A stretch of 64,000 nt of DNA, from the NCBI RefSeq assembly GCF_002953715.1, contig NZ_CP025017.1, positions 124,001 to 188,000 of the forward strand, written 5' to 3'. Under the pieces are notes generated by a model. The model was not told the DNA's origin. It worked only from the letters and a program-made list of their open reading frames with translations, and searched no databases. Every line of letters begins with the position of its first letter. Positions within the stretch are counted from its first letter, which is position 1. This stretch comes from Rhizobium leguminosarum (GTDB taxonomy: Bacteria > Pseudomonadota > Alphaproteobacteria > Rhizobiales > Rhizobiaceae). Shown piece after piece: positions 42,812 through 50,963 of the stretch. A program made the translations under genes and the position numbers.

Positions 42812-44866
42812 ATGACGCCTCGCCCACTCGACCGCCTGCTCAGACCGCAAACGATCGCCGTCTTCGGTGGCCGCGAGGCGCGCAGGGTGATCGAGCAATG
42901 CGACCGCATGGGTTTCGCCGGCGAGATCTGGCCCGTCCATCCGAAACTCGACGAAGTGCTCGGGCGGCCCTGCTATCGCTCCGTATCCGATCTGCCTTCG
43001 GCGCCGGATGCCGCCTTCGTCGGCGTCAACAGGATGCTGACCGTCGAGATTGTCCGCAGCCTTTCTGAGGCCGGTGCCGGCGGGGCGGTCTGTTACGCGT
43101 CGGGTTTCAGCGAGGCGACGGCGGAACTCGGCGACGGCGCCGAGCTGCAGCAGGCCCTGCTGGACGCAGCCGGCGACATGCCGATCCTGGGGCCGAATTG
43201 CTACGGGCTGATCAACGGTCTCGACGGTGCGCTGCTCTGGCCCGATCAGCATGGCATGCAGCGTATCGAACGTGGCGTTGCGATCCTCACGCAATCTTCG
43301 AATATCGCCATCAACCTGACCATGCAGACCCGCGGCGTGCCGATCGCCTATGTGTTGACGGCCGGCAACCAGGCCCAGACATCGCTTGCCGATGTCGCCT
43401 GCGCACTGATCGATGACCCGCGCGTCACGGCGGTCGGCCTTCATGTCGAAGGCTTCGGCGATCTCTCTGCACTCGAACGCCTGGCCGCCATGGCCCGGCG
43501 GACGAGGAAGCCCGTCGTCGTGCTGAAGGTCGGCAGATCCGAGCAGGCAAAACGCGCGGCGGTTTCGCATACCGCCTCGCTCGCCGGCAGCGATGCAGTC
43601 GCAGACGCCGTGCTCGCCCGCCTCGGCCTTGGCCGTGTCCAGACCTTGCCGGCGCTGCTCGAAACCTTGAAGCTGCTGCATGTCGCCGGCCCGCTCGCAA
43701 GCCATTCGATCTCGTCGATGAGCTGTTCCGGTGGCGAAGCCTCGCTGATGGCGGATGCCGCCGTCGGTCGCAACGTGGAATTCCCCGCGCTGCAGCCACA
43801 ACAATTACCCCGTCTGCGGCGGGTCCTCGGCGAGATGGTGACGCTGTCCAATCCGCTCGATTACCACACATTCGCGTGGGGTGATCTTGCACGCCAGACC
43901 GAAGCCTTCAGCGCCATGTTCGAGGGCGGCTATGCCCTCAATCTCGTCGTCCTCGACTTCCCCCGCGGTGACCGCTGCGATCCGTCCGAATGGGCGATGA
44001 CGGCAGACGCGGTCATGACGGCCGCTGCAGCAACCGGTGCGTTGGCCGGCCTTCTGGCAACCCTTCCGGAAAACATGCCGGAGCCCATCGCCGATCGGCT
44101 GATGGCAAATGGCATCATTGCCTTCTGCGGTATCGACGAGACCATCACGGCAGCGGAAGTTGCCGCCGGCATCGGCCAGGCGTGGGATCGCCCGCCTCCC
44201 CTGGCGCTGCTCGATGTGTCCTTTATGGATGGCGAGATCGAGACGTTGACGGAAGCCGATGCGAAGGCTGAGCTTGCCGCCTTCGGCCTTCCGACTCCCC
44301 AGGGCCTGTTGGCCTCCTCTCCCGGTCAAGCGGCCGAGCAGGCTGAGCGGCTCGGCTTTCCCGTCGTGCTGAAAGCGCTCGGCATCGCACACAAGACCGA
44401 GGCCGGGGCCGTCGCACTCAACCTAAAGGATACTCAGGCGGTGTCGAATGCGGCGGCGGCAATGCCGCCGAATGCCGGTTATCTCGTCGAGAAAATGGTT
44501 GATCCGCCGGTTGCCGAGCTCATTGTCGGCGCCATCCGCGACCCTGTCTTCGGATTGTCGCTCACGCTTGGAGCCGGCGGAATCTTCGTTGAATTGCTTG
44601 AAGATTCCATCATCCTGCCCCTTCCGGCGACGAAAACTGACATTCACGCAGCGATTTCGCGTCTCAAGCTTGCAAAATTGATCTATGGCTATCGCGGGCG
44701 GCCAAAAGGCGACCTCGAAGCCGCTGTCGGTGCTGTCTCAGCAGCGGCAGATTATGTCGTAAGGAACGCGGCATGCCTGGAGGAACTGGACATTAATCCG
44801 TTGATGGTTCTTCCCGAAGGGCTTGGCGTTGCCGCAGTCGATGCTCTGATACGGCGGAGGAGGTAG
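42812..44866 (+). CDS. NDP-forming acyl-CoA synthetase (acetate-CoA ligase family), candidate betaine-CoA ligase
   Basis: Protein of 684 residues from ATG at 42812, 5 bp after the dehydrogenase stop. Residues 1-125 are a CoA-binding domain (IAVFGGREARRVIEQCDRMGF), 140-460 succinyl-CoA-ligase-like domains with the phosphohistidine loop SHTASLAGS (His253), and 470-680 an ATP-grasp domain (GFPVVLKALGIAHKTEAGAVALNLKD, EELDINPLMVLPEG). All three parts look intact. It should form an acyl-CoA from a carboxylate, ATP and CoA through a phosphorylated His, and here takes the place of the AMP-forming CaiC/BcoA-type ligase expected for gamma-butyrobetaine or carnitine. Confidence 0.85.
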   Translation: MTPRPLDRLLRPQTIAVFGGREARRVIEQCDRMGFAGEIWPVHPKLDEVLGRPCYRSVSDLPSAPDAAFVGVNRMLTVEIVRSLSEAGAGGAVCYASGFSEATAELGDGAELQQALLDAAGDMPILGPNCYGLINGLDGALLWPDQHGMQRIERGVAILTQSSNIAINLTMQTRGVPIAYVLTAGNQAQTSLADVACALIDDPRVTAVGLHVEGFGDLSALERLAAMARRTRKPVVVLKVGRSEQAKRAAVSHTASLAGSDAVADAVLARLGLGRVQTLPALLETLKLLHVAGPLASHSISSMSCSGGEASLMADAAVGRNVEFPALQPQQLPRLRRVLGEMVTLSNPLDYHTFAWGDLARQTEAFSAMFEGGYALNLVVLDFPRGDRCDPSEWAMTADAVMTAAAATGALAGLLATLPENMPEPIADRLMANGIIAFCGIDETITAAEVAAGIGQAWDRPPPLALLDVSFMDGEIETLTEADAKAELAAFGLPTPQGLLASSPGQAAEQAERLGFPVVLKALGIAHKTEAGAVALNLKDTQAVSNAAAAMPPNAGYLVEKMVDPPVAELIVGAIRDPVFGLSLTLGAGGIFVELLEDSIILPLPATKTDIHAAISRLKLAKLIYGYRGRPKGDLEAAVGAVSAAADYVVRNAACLEELDINPLMVLPEGLGVAAVDALIRRRR

Positions 44867-44872
44867 CATAGG

Positions 44873-45655
44873 TTGAGCGACCACATTCGCACACGACATG
44901 ACGGCGGAGTACTCGAAGTCGTCATCCACCGGCCGAAGGCGAATGCCATCGACCTTGCGACCAGCCGCGCCCTGGGGTTGATATTCCGAGATTTCCGCGA
45001 CGATCCGGCATTGCGTGTCGCCATCGTCTCGGGCGCCGGCGAGAAATTTTTCTGTGCCGGCTGGGATCTCAAGGCGGCCGCATCAGGTGATGCGGTCGAC
45101 GGAGATTACGGCGTCGGCGGCTTCGGTGGGCTGCAGGAACTGCGCGACCTCAACAAGCCGGTCATCTCAGCGATCAACGGTATCTGTTGCGGCGGCGGTC
45201 TGGAGATCGCGCTGTCGACCGACCTGATCCTCGCCGCCGAACATGCGACCTTTGCCCTGCCGGAAATCCGCTCGGGGACGGTCGCCGATGCGGCTTCCAT
45301 CAAGTTGCCGAAACGCATCCCCTACCACATCGCCATGGACATGCTTTTGACCGGGCGCTGGCTCGACGTTCACGAGGCGCATCGCTGGGGTTTCGTCAAC
45401 GAGGTCCTGCCGGCCGAGCGGCTGATGGAGAGAGCATGGGAGCTTGCCCGGCTGCTCGAGAGCGGGCCGCCGCTCGTCTATGCGGCCATCAAGGAAATCG
45501 TGCGCGAAACGGAGGGTTCGACGTTCCAGACTGCCATGAACAAGGTCACCAAGCGGCAGTTTGCGACGGTCGACAGGCTCTATTCGAGCGAGGACCAATT
45601 GGAAGGCGCACGGGCCTTCGCCGAGAAGCGAAGCCCCATTTGGAAAGGAAAATAA
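44873..45655 (+). CDS. Enoyl-CoA hydratase, CaiD-like (crotonobetainyl-CoA hydratase)
   Basis: Protein of 260 residues from TTG at 44873, about 7 bp after GGAGG. It aligns along its length with E. coli CaiD: RPKANAIDLATSRALG, LRVAIVSGAGEKFFCAGWDLKAAASG, NLDKPVI-like LNKPVISAINGICCGGGLEIAL and a C-terminus ending FAEKRSPIWKGK like CaiD FAEKRDPVWKGR. The oxyanion hole and CoA pocket are conserved. CaiD hydrates crotonobetainyl-CoA to L-carnitinyl-CoA. It joins the ligase/dehydrogenase steps to carnitine dehydrogenase in the same operon. Confidence 0.87.
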   Translation: MSDHIRTRHDGGVLEVVIHRPKANAIDLATSRALGLIFRDFRDDPALRVAIVSGAGEKFFCAGWDLKAAASGDAVDGDYGVGGFGGLQELRDLNKPVISAINGICCGGGLEIALSTDLILAAEHATFALPEIRSGTVADAASIKLPKRIPYHIAMDMLLTGRWLDVHEAHRWGFVNEVLPAERLMERAWELARLLESGPPLVYAAIKEIVRETEGSTFQTAMNKVTKRQFATVDRLYSSEDQLEGARAFAEKRSPIWKGK

Positions 45656-45681
45656 CCAGGCGGCAGCAACCGCACTGTTTT

Positions 45682-45696
45682 CCCGCATGATGCGGG
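45682..45696. repeat. Perfect short palindrome CCCGCATGATGCGGG
   Basis: A perfect inverted repeat with arms CCCGCAT and ATGCGGG around a single G lies in the 118-bp gap between the CaiD-like gene and the importer operon. The near absence of a loop makes an RNA hairpin less likely than a protein-binding site for separate control of the importer. Confidence 0.35.
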
Positions 45697-45773
45697 CACC
45701 GGAGGTGGAGAGGAAACCGCCTGCGGACCTGCCCGGAAGTTCTGTCAACGCACCATAAAGAAGGAACTGGGGA

Positions 45774-47363
45774 ATGAACGACTATACGAAATATCTCACA
45801 AGCCGCGTCACCGCCGGCGGGCTCAGCCGCCGCGAATTCATGGGACGCGCCATGGCGGCGGGCATCACACTTGCCGTCGCCGACAAGCTCTTTACCGAAA
45901 GTGCGCAAGCTGCCGAACCGAAGCGCGGCGGCCACCTGAAGCTCGGCCTCGAAGGTGGTGCGGCCACCGATTCCAACGATCCGGCAAAATTCCTGTCGCA
46001 GGTCATGTTCTGCATCGGCCGCTGCTGGGGGGACATGCTGGTCGAGTCCGATCCGCTGACGGGTGCTGCCGTGCCGGCGCTCGCCGAATCCTGGGAGCCC
46101 TCGAAGGACGCGGCGACCTGGACCTTCAAGATCCGCAAGGGCGTCAAGTTCCACAATGGCAAGGAACTGACGATCGACGACGTTGTTGCGACGCTGAAGC
46201 GTCATACCGATGCGAAGTCGGAATCCGGCGCGCTCGGTGTTCTCGGCTCGATCAAGGAGATCAAGGCCGACGGCGGCAATCTCGTCTTGACGCTCAGCGA
46301 AGGCAATGCCGACATGCCGCTGCTGCTGTCGGACTACCATCTGGTCATCCAGCCGAACGGCGGCGTCGATGATCCGCTGGCGTCGATCGGCACCGGCCCC
46401 TACAAGATGACGAGCTTCGAGCCCGGCGTCCGCGCCACCTTTGAAAGAAACAAGGACGACTGGCGCACCGACCGAGGTTATGTCGATTCGATCGAAATCA
46501 TCGGCATGAATGATGCGACCGCTCGCATCGCCGCACTTTCGTCCGGCCAGGTGCACTACATCAACCGCGTTGACCCGAAGACCGTCAGCCTCTTGAAGCG
46601 TGCCCCGAACGTCGAGATTCTCTCGACTGCCGGTCGCGGCCACTATGTCTTCATCATGCACTGCGACAAGGCGCCGTTCGACAATAACGACCTGCGCCTG
46701 GCCCTCAAATACGCCATGGACCGCGAGACCATGGTGCAGAAGATCCTGGGCGGCTACGGCAAGGTCGGCAACGATTTCCCGATCAACAACACCTATGCAC
46801 TGTTCCCCGAAGGCATCGAGCAGCGCACCTACGATCCCGACAAGGCTGCCTTCCACTTCAAGAAATCGGGCCATAGCGGCTCGGTCCTCCTGCGCACTTC
46901 CGAAGTCGCCTTCCCCGGCGCCGTCGATGCGGCCGTCCTCTATCAGGAAAGCTGCAAGAAGGCCGGGATCGAGATCGAGGTCAAGCGCGAACCGGGCGAC
47001 GGCTACTGGACCAACGTCTGGAACGTCCAGCCCTTCTCGACCTCCTACTGGGGTGGTCGCCCGACGCAGGACCAGATGTATTCCACCGCCTATCTCTCGA
47101 CGGCGGACTGGAACGACACCAAGTTTAAGCGCCCTGACTTCGACAAGCTGCTGCTGCAGGCCCGCTCCGAGCTTGATGAAGCCAAGCGCAAGGACATGTA
47201 TCGCACCATGGCGATGACGGTGCGCGACGAGGGTGGGGTGATCCTGCCGATGTTCAACGACTTCGTGAACGCCTCCACCAAGCAGGTGAAGGGTTATGTC
47301 CACGACATCGGCAACGACATGTCGAACGGCTACGTCGCGACCCGCGTCTGGCTGGACGCCTGA
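45774..47363 (+). CDS. Dipeptide/oligopeptide-type ABC transporter substrate-binding protein (family 5)
   Basis: Protein of 529 residues with a Tat signal peptide (LSRREFMGRA at residues 17-26, cleavage near AQAAE). KRGGHLKLGLEGGAATDSNDPA, ALAESWEPSKDAATWTFKIRKGVKFHNGKELTIDDVVATL and PFDNNDLRLALKYAMDRETMV are family 5 solute-binding motifs. It supplies the importer encoded by the next three genes. Given the upstream carnitine genes, the ligand may be an acylated or peptide-like trimethylammonium compound, not a peptide. Confidence 0.9.
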   Translation: MNDYTKYLTSRVTAGGLSRREFMGRAMAAGITLAVADKLFTESAQAAEPKRGGHLKLGLEGGAATDSNDPAKFLSQVMFCIGRCWGDMLVESDPLTGAAVPALAESWEPSKDAATWTFKIRKGVKFHNGKELTIDDVVATLKRHTDAKSESGALGVLGSIKEIKADGGNLVLTLSEGNADMPLLLSDYHLVIQPNGGVDDPLASIGTGPYKMTSFEPGVRATFERNKDDWRTDRGYVDSIEIIGMNDATARIAALSSGQVHYINRVDPKTVSLLKRAPNVEILSTAGRGHYVFIMHCDKAPFDNNDLRLALKYAMDRETMVQKILGGYGKVGNDFPINNTYALFPEGIEQRTYDPDKAAFHFKKSGHSGSVLLRTSEVAFPGAVDAAVLYQESCKKAGIEIEVKREPGDGYWTNVWNVQPFSTSYWGGRPTQDQMYSTAYLSTADWNDTKFKRPDFDKLLLQARSELDEAKRKDMYRTMAMTVRDEGGVILPMFNDFVNASTKQVKGYVHDIGNDMSNGYVATRVWLDA

Positions 47364-47368
47364 TGGCA

Positions 47369-47430
47369 AGGGGCGTATGCCCCTCCGATCTCTAACGAAG
47401 CCGGGACCGTGGGATGAAAACCCGCGGTCC
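47369..47430 (+). terminator. Two intercistronic hairpins between binding-protein and permease genes
   Basis: AGGGGC (47369-47374) pairs with GCCCCT (47379-47384), and GGACCGTGGG (47404-47413) pairs with CCCGCGGTCC (47421-47430) with one G-U pair. They follow the binding-protein stop directly and likely stabilise its mRNA or attenuate permease expression; a run of three or four Ts follows the second stem. Confidence 0.55.
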
Positions 47431-47459
47431 TCCCGACGTTTTAGCGCGAGGTCCTCGCC

Positions 47460-48464
47460 ATGACCAATCCTGCCCCAAGCATCTTGCCCGGCCTCAGGTT
47501 CCGGCAGCGTTTTCCGCTGCTTGCCCTCATCCTCGAGCGCTTCGTGCTCAGCCTCGTCCTGCTTTTTGCCGTCTCCATCCTGATCTTCGGCGGCCTGGAA
47601 GCTTTGCCCGGCGATTTTGCCACAACCTATCTCGGCCAGTCGGCGACGCCGCAGGCCGTCGCCAATATTCGAGAGGATCTCGGGCTGAACCGCCCGATCA
47701 TCACGCGCTACGTCGAGTGGCTCGGCAACGCCGTCCAGGGTGACTTCGGCACGTCCTGGGCCAGCAAGAATTCGGTGAGCGAACAGATCGGCAAGCGCCT
47801 CGGCAATTCGCTGTTCCTGGCGGGTTTCGCAGCGGTGATATCCGTGCCGCTCGCGGTCGGCCTCGGCATGCTGTCGGTGCATTTCCGTAACCGCCTGCCG
47901 GATAAGATCATCAACGTGATTTCGCTTGCGGCGATCTCGCTGCCGGAATTCTTCATCGGCTACCTGCTGATCCTCTTCTTCGCGGTGAACCTTGGCATGG
48001 CCACCTTTCCGGCGACCGTCTATGACAGCATGGGTTTCGTCGAGCGGTTGAAGGCGATCGCGCTGCCGACGGCGACCCTCGTGCTCGTCGTCCTCGCGCA
48101 TATGATGCGCATGACGCGGGCGGCAATCCTCTCCGTCATGTCCTCCGCTTACATGGAGACCGCAGAGCTGAAGGGCCTCAGCGCCTTCCGCGCGATCGTC
48201 AAGCATGCCGCACCCAATGCGCTGGCGCCGATCATCAATGTCATCGCGCTGAACCTTGCCTATCTCGTGGTCGGCGTCGTCGTTGTCGAAGTGGTCTTTG
48301 TCTATCCCGGCATGGGGCAATATATGGTCGATGCGGTCACCGTGCGCGACATGCCGGTCGTGCAGGCCTGCGGCCTGATCTTCGCCGCCGTCTACATCTT
48401 CCTCAATATGACGGCGGATATCCTCGCGATTATCGCCAATCCCCGGCTGAGGCATCCGCGATGA
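47460..48464 (+). CDS. Dipeptide-type ABC transporter permease (DppB family)
   Basis: Protein of 334 residues with GCGAGG upstream. After an N-terminal helix near residues 30-50, the extracytoplasmic loop EALPGDFATTYLGQSATPQAVANIREDLGLNRPIITRY is typical of DppB/OppB proteins, and the ATPase-contact loop YMETAELKGLSAFRAIVKHAAPNAL is intact. It overlaps the second permease by 4 bp (ATGA). Confidence 0.92.
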   Translation: MTNPAPSILPGLRFRQRFPLLALILERFVLSLVLLFAVSILIFGGLEALPGDFATTYLGQSATPQAVANIREDLGLNRPIITRYVEWLGNAVQGDFGTSWASKNSVSEQIGKRLGNSLFLAGFAAVISVPLAVGLGMLSVHFRNRLPDKIINVISLAAISLPEFFIGYLLILFFAVNLGMATFPATVYDSMGFVERLKAIALPTATLVLVVLAHMMRMTRAAILSVMSSAYMETAELKGLSAFRAIVKHAAPNALAPIINVIALNLAYLVVGVVVVEVVFVYPGMGQYMVDAVTVRDMPVVQACGLIFAAVYIFLNMTADILAIIANPRLRHPR

Positions 48465-49288
48465 GATTGAGAGACATCCCCATCACCGCCTGGATCGGCA
48501 TGGCCGGTATCGCCATCGCCTTCATCTTCGCAATCTTCGCACCCTGGCTCGCCCCCTATGGCGAGACGCAGGTCGTCGGCGACGTCTGGCAGCTGCCGGA
48601 TAATCAATATATCTTCGGTCTCGACAATCTCGGTCGCGATATCTTCTCGCGCCTGATCTACGGCGCGCGCACGACGCTGACGGTCGCATCCGCGGCCACC
48701 ATCATCTCCTTCTCGCTCGGCATCATCCTCAGCTTCACCGCCGCTGTCTCGCGCGGCGTTATCGACACCGTCCTGTCACGCTTCAATGATCTGATGATGT
48801 CGATCCCGACGCTGATCTTCGCGCTCGTCGTTCTTGCGGTGCTGCCGCAAAACATCGTCGTGCTGATCCTTGTCATGGCGATCCTCGACTCCACTCGCGT
48901 CTATCGTCTCGGCCGTGCGGTGGCGCTTGATGTCGCCGTGATGGAATTCGTCGAGGCGGCGACGCTGCGCGGCGAAGGCAAGCTCTGGATCATCTTCCGC
49001 GAGATCCTGCCGAACACGCTGTCGCCGCTGCTGGCAGAGTTCGGGCTGCGCTTCGCCTTCTCGATCCTGTTCCTGTCGACGCTCTCCTTCCTCGGCCTCG
49101 GCATTCAGCCGCCGGCGGCCGATTGGGGCGGCATGGTCAAGGACAACAAGGACGGCATCATCTTCGGCATCTCGGCAGCGCTGGTGCCGGGCACGGCGAT
49201 TGCCGTGCTGGCCGTCTGCGTCAACCTCGTCGTCGACTGGCTTCTGAAACGCACATCCAGCCTCAAGGGAGGGCGCGGCGATGCCTGA
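48461..49288 (+). CDS. Dipeptide-type ABC transporter permease (DppC family)
   Basis: Protein of 275 residues overlapping its neighbours on both sides (4 bp and 8 bp). The motif IFGLDNLGRDIFSRLIYGARTTLTVA and the ATPase-contact loop EAATLRGEGKLWIIFREILPNTLSPLLAEF identify the DppC subunit. Its N-terminal part before the first helix is short. Confidence 0.92.
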   Translation: MRLRDIPITAWIGMAGIAIAFIFAIFAPWLAPYGETQVVGDVWQLPDNQYIFGLDNLGRDIFSRLIYGARTTLTVASAATIISFSLGIILSFTAAVSRGVIDTVLSRFNDLMMSIPTLIFALVVLAVLPQNIVVLILVMAILDSTRVYRLGRAVALDVAVMEFVEAATLRGEGKLWIIFREILPNTLSPLLAEFGLRFAFSILFLSTLSFLGLGIQPPAADWGGMVKDNKDGIIFGISAALVPGTAIAVLAVCVNLVVDWLLKRTSSLKGGRGDA

Positions 49289-50912
49289 GCTTCTTTCCGT
49301 TCGCAATCTGAAGATCGAAGCAACGAGCTATCCGCCGGGCGAACCGCCCAAGCGGGTGACGATCGTCGACGGCGTTTCCTTCGACCTCAAGAAGGGCAAG
49401 GTTCTCGGCCTGATCGGGGAATCGGGCGCCGGCAAATCGACGATCGGTCTCTCCGCACTCGCCTATGGCCGGGGCGGCGCCGAAATCACCGGCGGCGAGG
49501 TCTTGCTCGACGGCGACAATATCCTCGCGCTCGGCAAGAACGGCATCCGCCAGATCCGCGGCGCGCGGGTCTGCTATGTCGCGCAGTCGGCAGCCGCTGC
49601 CTTCAATCCGGCGCATCGGCTCGGCGATCAGGTGATCGAAGCTTCGGTCAAACATGGATTGATGACCAAGGACAAGGCGCGTGCGCGAGCGCTTTATCTG
49701 TTCGGGGTTCTCGGCCTGCCCAATCCCGAAACCTTCGGCGAGCGTTTTCCCCACCAGGTCTCCGGTGGCCAGCTGCAGCGGGCGATGACGGCGATGGCGC
49801 TCTGCTCCAACCCCGAACTCATCGTTTTCGACGAGCCGACAACGGCGCTCGACGTCACCACGCAGATCGACGTGCTGGCGGCGATCAAGCATGCCATCGA
49901 GGAAACGCACACGGCCGCCCTCTACATCACCCACGACCTTGCCGTCGTCGCCCAGATCTCGGACGACATCATGGTTCTGCGTTATGGCAAGCAGGTCGAA
50001 TATGGCAGCGTCCAGCAGATCATCGAGGCGCCGCGGGAGGATTATACGCGCGCCCTCGTCAATGTCAGGCAGGCCTATCGCGAGGAAGCCGCCGACCAGT
50101 CTGCAGCACTTCTCAAGGTGGAAAATGTCAGTGCCGAATATTCCAACGGTTTCAAGGTGCTGCACGATGTCACGCTGCACGTGCCGAAGGGGCAGACGCT
50201 TGCGGTCGTCGGTGAATCCGGTTCGGGCAAATCGACGCTAGCGCGCGTCATTACCGGCCTCCTGCCGCCGAGCAGCGGGCGCGTCGTCTTTGACGGCAAA
50301 CCGCTGATGCCGGGTCTGAAGAGCCGGCCGAACGACGATCTGAGGCGCATCCAGCTGATCTACCAGATGGCCGATACCGCGATGAACCCGCGCCAGACGG
50401 TCCGCGACATCATCGGCCGGCCGCTCACCTTCTATTATGGCCTGAGGGGTGCTGAGAAGACGGCAAGGGTGAAGGAGTTGCTCGACCAGATCGAGATGGG
50501 CAAGGGCTTCGTCGATCGCTACCCGGCCGAACTTTCCGGCGGCCAGAAGCAGCGGGTGGCGATCGCAAGAGCGCTTGCCGCCAAGCCCGAACTCATCCTC
50601 TGCGACGAGCCGACCTCGGCGCTCGACCCGCTGGTGGCGGAGGGTATCCTCAAGCTGCTTCTGCGCCTGCAGGAGGAAGAACAGCTGTCCTATGTCTTCA
50701 TCACGCACGACATCGCCATCGTCCGGGCGATTGCCGACAGCGTGGCGGTGATGCATCGCGGCAAGCTGGTGCGGTTCGGTCCGAAATCGACTGCGCTATC
50801 GCCGCCCTTTGACGACTACACCGATCTGCTGTTGAAATCCGTGCCGGAAATGGAAATCGGCTGGCTGGAACGGGTGCTTGCCACGCGGCGCATGGAGAGC
50901 GCCGGTAACTGA
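49281..50912 (+). CDS. Dipeptide-type ABC transporter ATP-binding protein, DppD-DppF fusion
   Basis: Protein of 543 residues carrying two complete cassettes, so it replaces the usual separate DppD and DppF subunits. Cassette 1 has GESGAGKST (about 50-58), VSGGQLQRAMTAMAL and LIVFDEPTTALDVTTQ. Cassette 2 has GESGSGKST (about 313-321), LSGGQKQRVAIARAL and LILCDEPTSALDPLV. Both Walker B glutamates are present, hence two active sites are expected. It completes the importer of the preceding three genes. Confidence 0.93.
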   Translation: MPELLSVRNLKIEATSYPPGEPPKRVTIVDGVSFDLKKGKVLGLIGESGAGKSTIGLSALAYGRGGAEITGGEVLLDGDNILALGKNGIRQIRGARVCYVAQSAAAAFNPAHRLGDQVIEASVKHGLMTKDKARARALYLFGVLGLPNPETFGERFPHQVSGGQLQRAMTAMALCSNPELIVFDEPTTALDVTTQIDVLAAIKHAIEETHTAALYITHDLAVVAQISDDIMVLRYGKQVEYGSVQQIIEAPREDYTRALVNVRQAYREEAADQSAALLKVENVSAEYSNGFKVLHDVTLHVPKGQTLAVVGESGSGKSTLARVITGLLPPSSGRVVFDGKPLMPGLKSRPNDDLRRIQLIYQMADTAMNPRQTVRDIIGRPLTFYYGLRGAEKTARVKELLDQIEMGKGFVDRYPAELSGGQKQRVAIARALAAKPELILCDEPTSALDPLVAEGILKLLLRLQEEEQLSYVFITHDIAIVRAIADSVAVMHRGKLVRFGPKSTALSPPFDDYTDLLLKSVPEMEIGWLERVLATRRMESAGN

Positions 50913-50915
50913 CTT

Positions 50916-50936
50916 GACGAGGGCCGAACCCTCGTC
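50916..50936 (+). terminator. Hairpin between the ATPase and hydrolase genes
   Basis: GACGAGGG (50916-50923) and CCCTCGTC (50929-50936) form a perfect 8-bp stem with a 5-base loop just after the ATPase stop. There is no U-tract and the next gene starts 28 bp on, so partial attenuation is more likely than termination. Confidence 0.5.
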
Positions 50937-50963
50937 TCATGGAATATGCATCAAGGAATGAGC

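Noticed and set aside
45546..48455. Open frame of 969 codons on the minus strand
   Set aside because: It runs antisense through the CaiD-like, binding-protein and permease genes, is full of Arg/His/Asp/Gly-rich low-quality sequence, has no family motif, and is explained by high third-position GC of the plus-strand genes.
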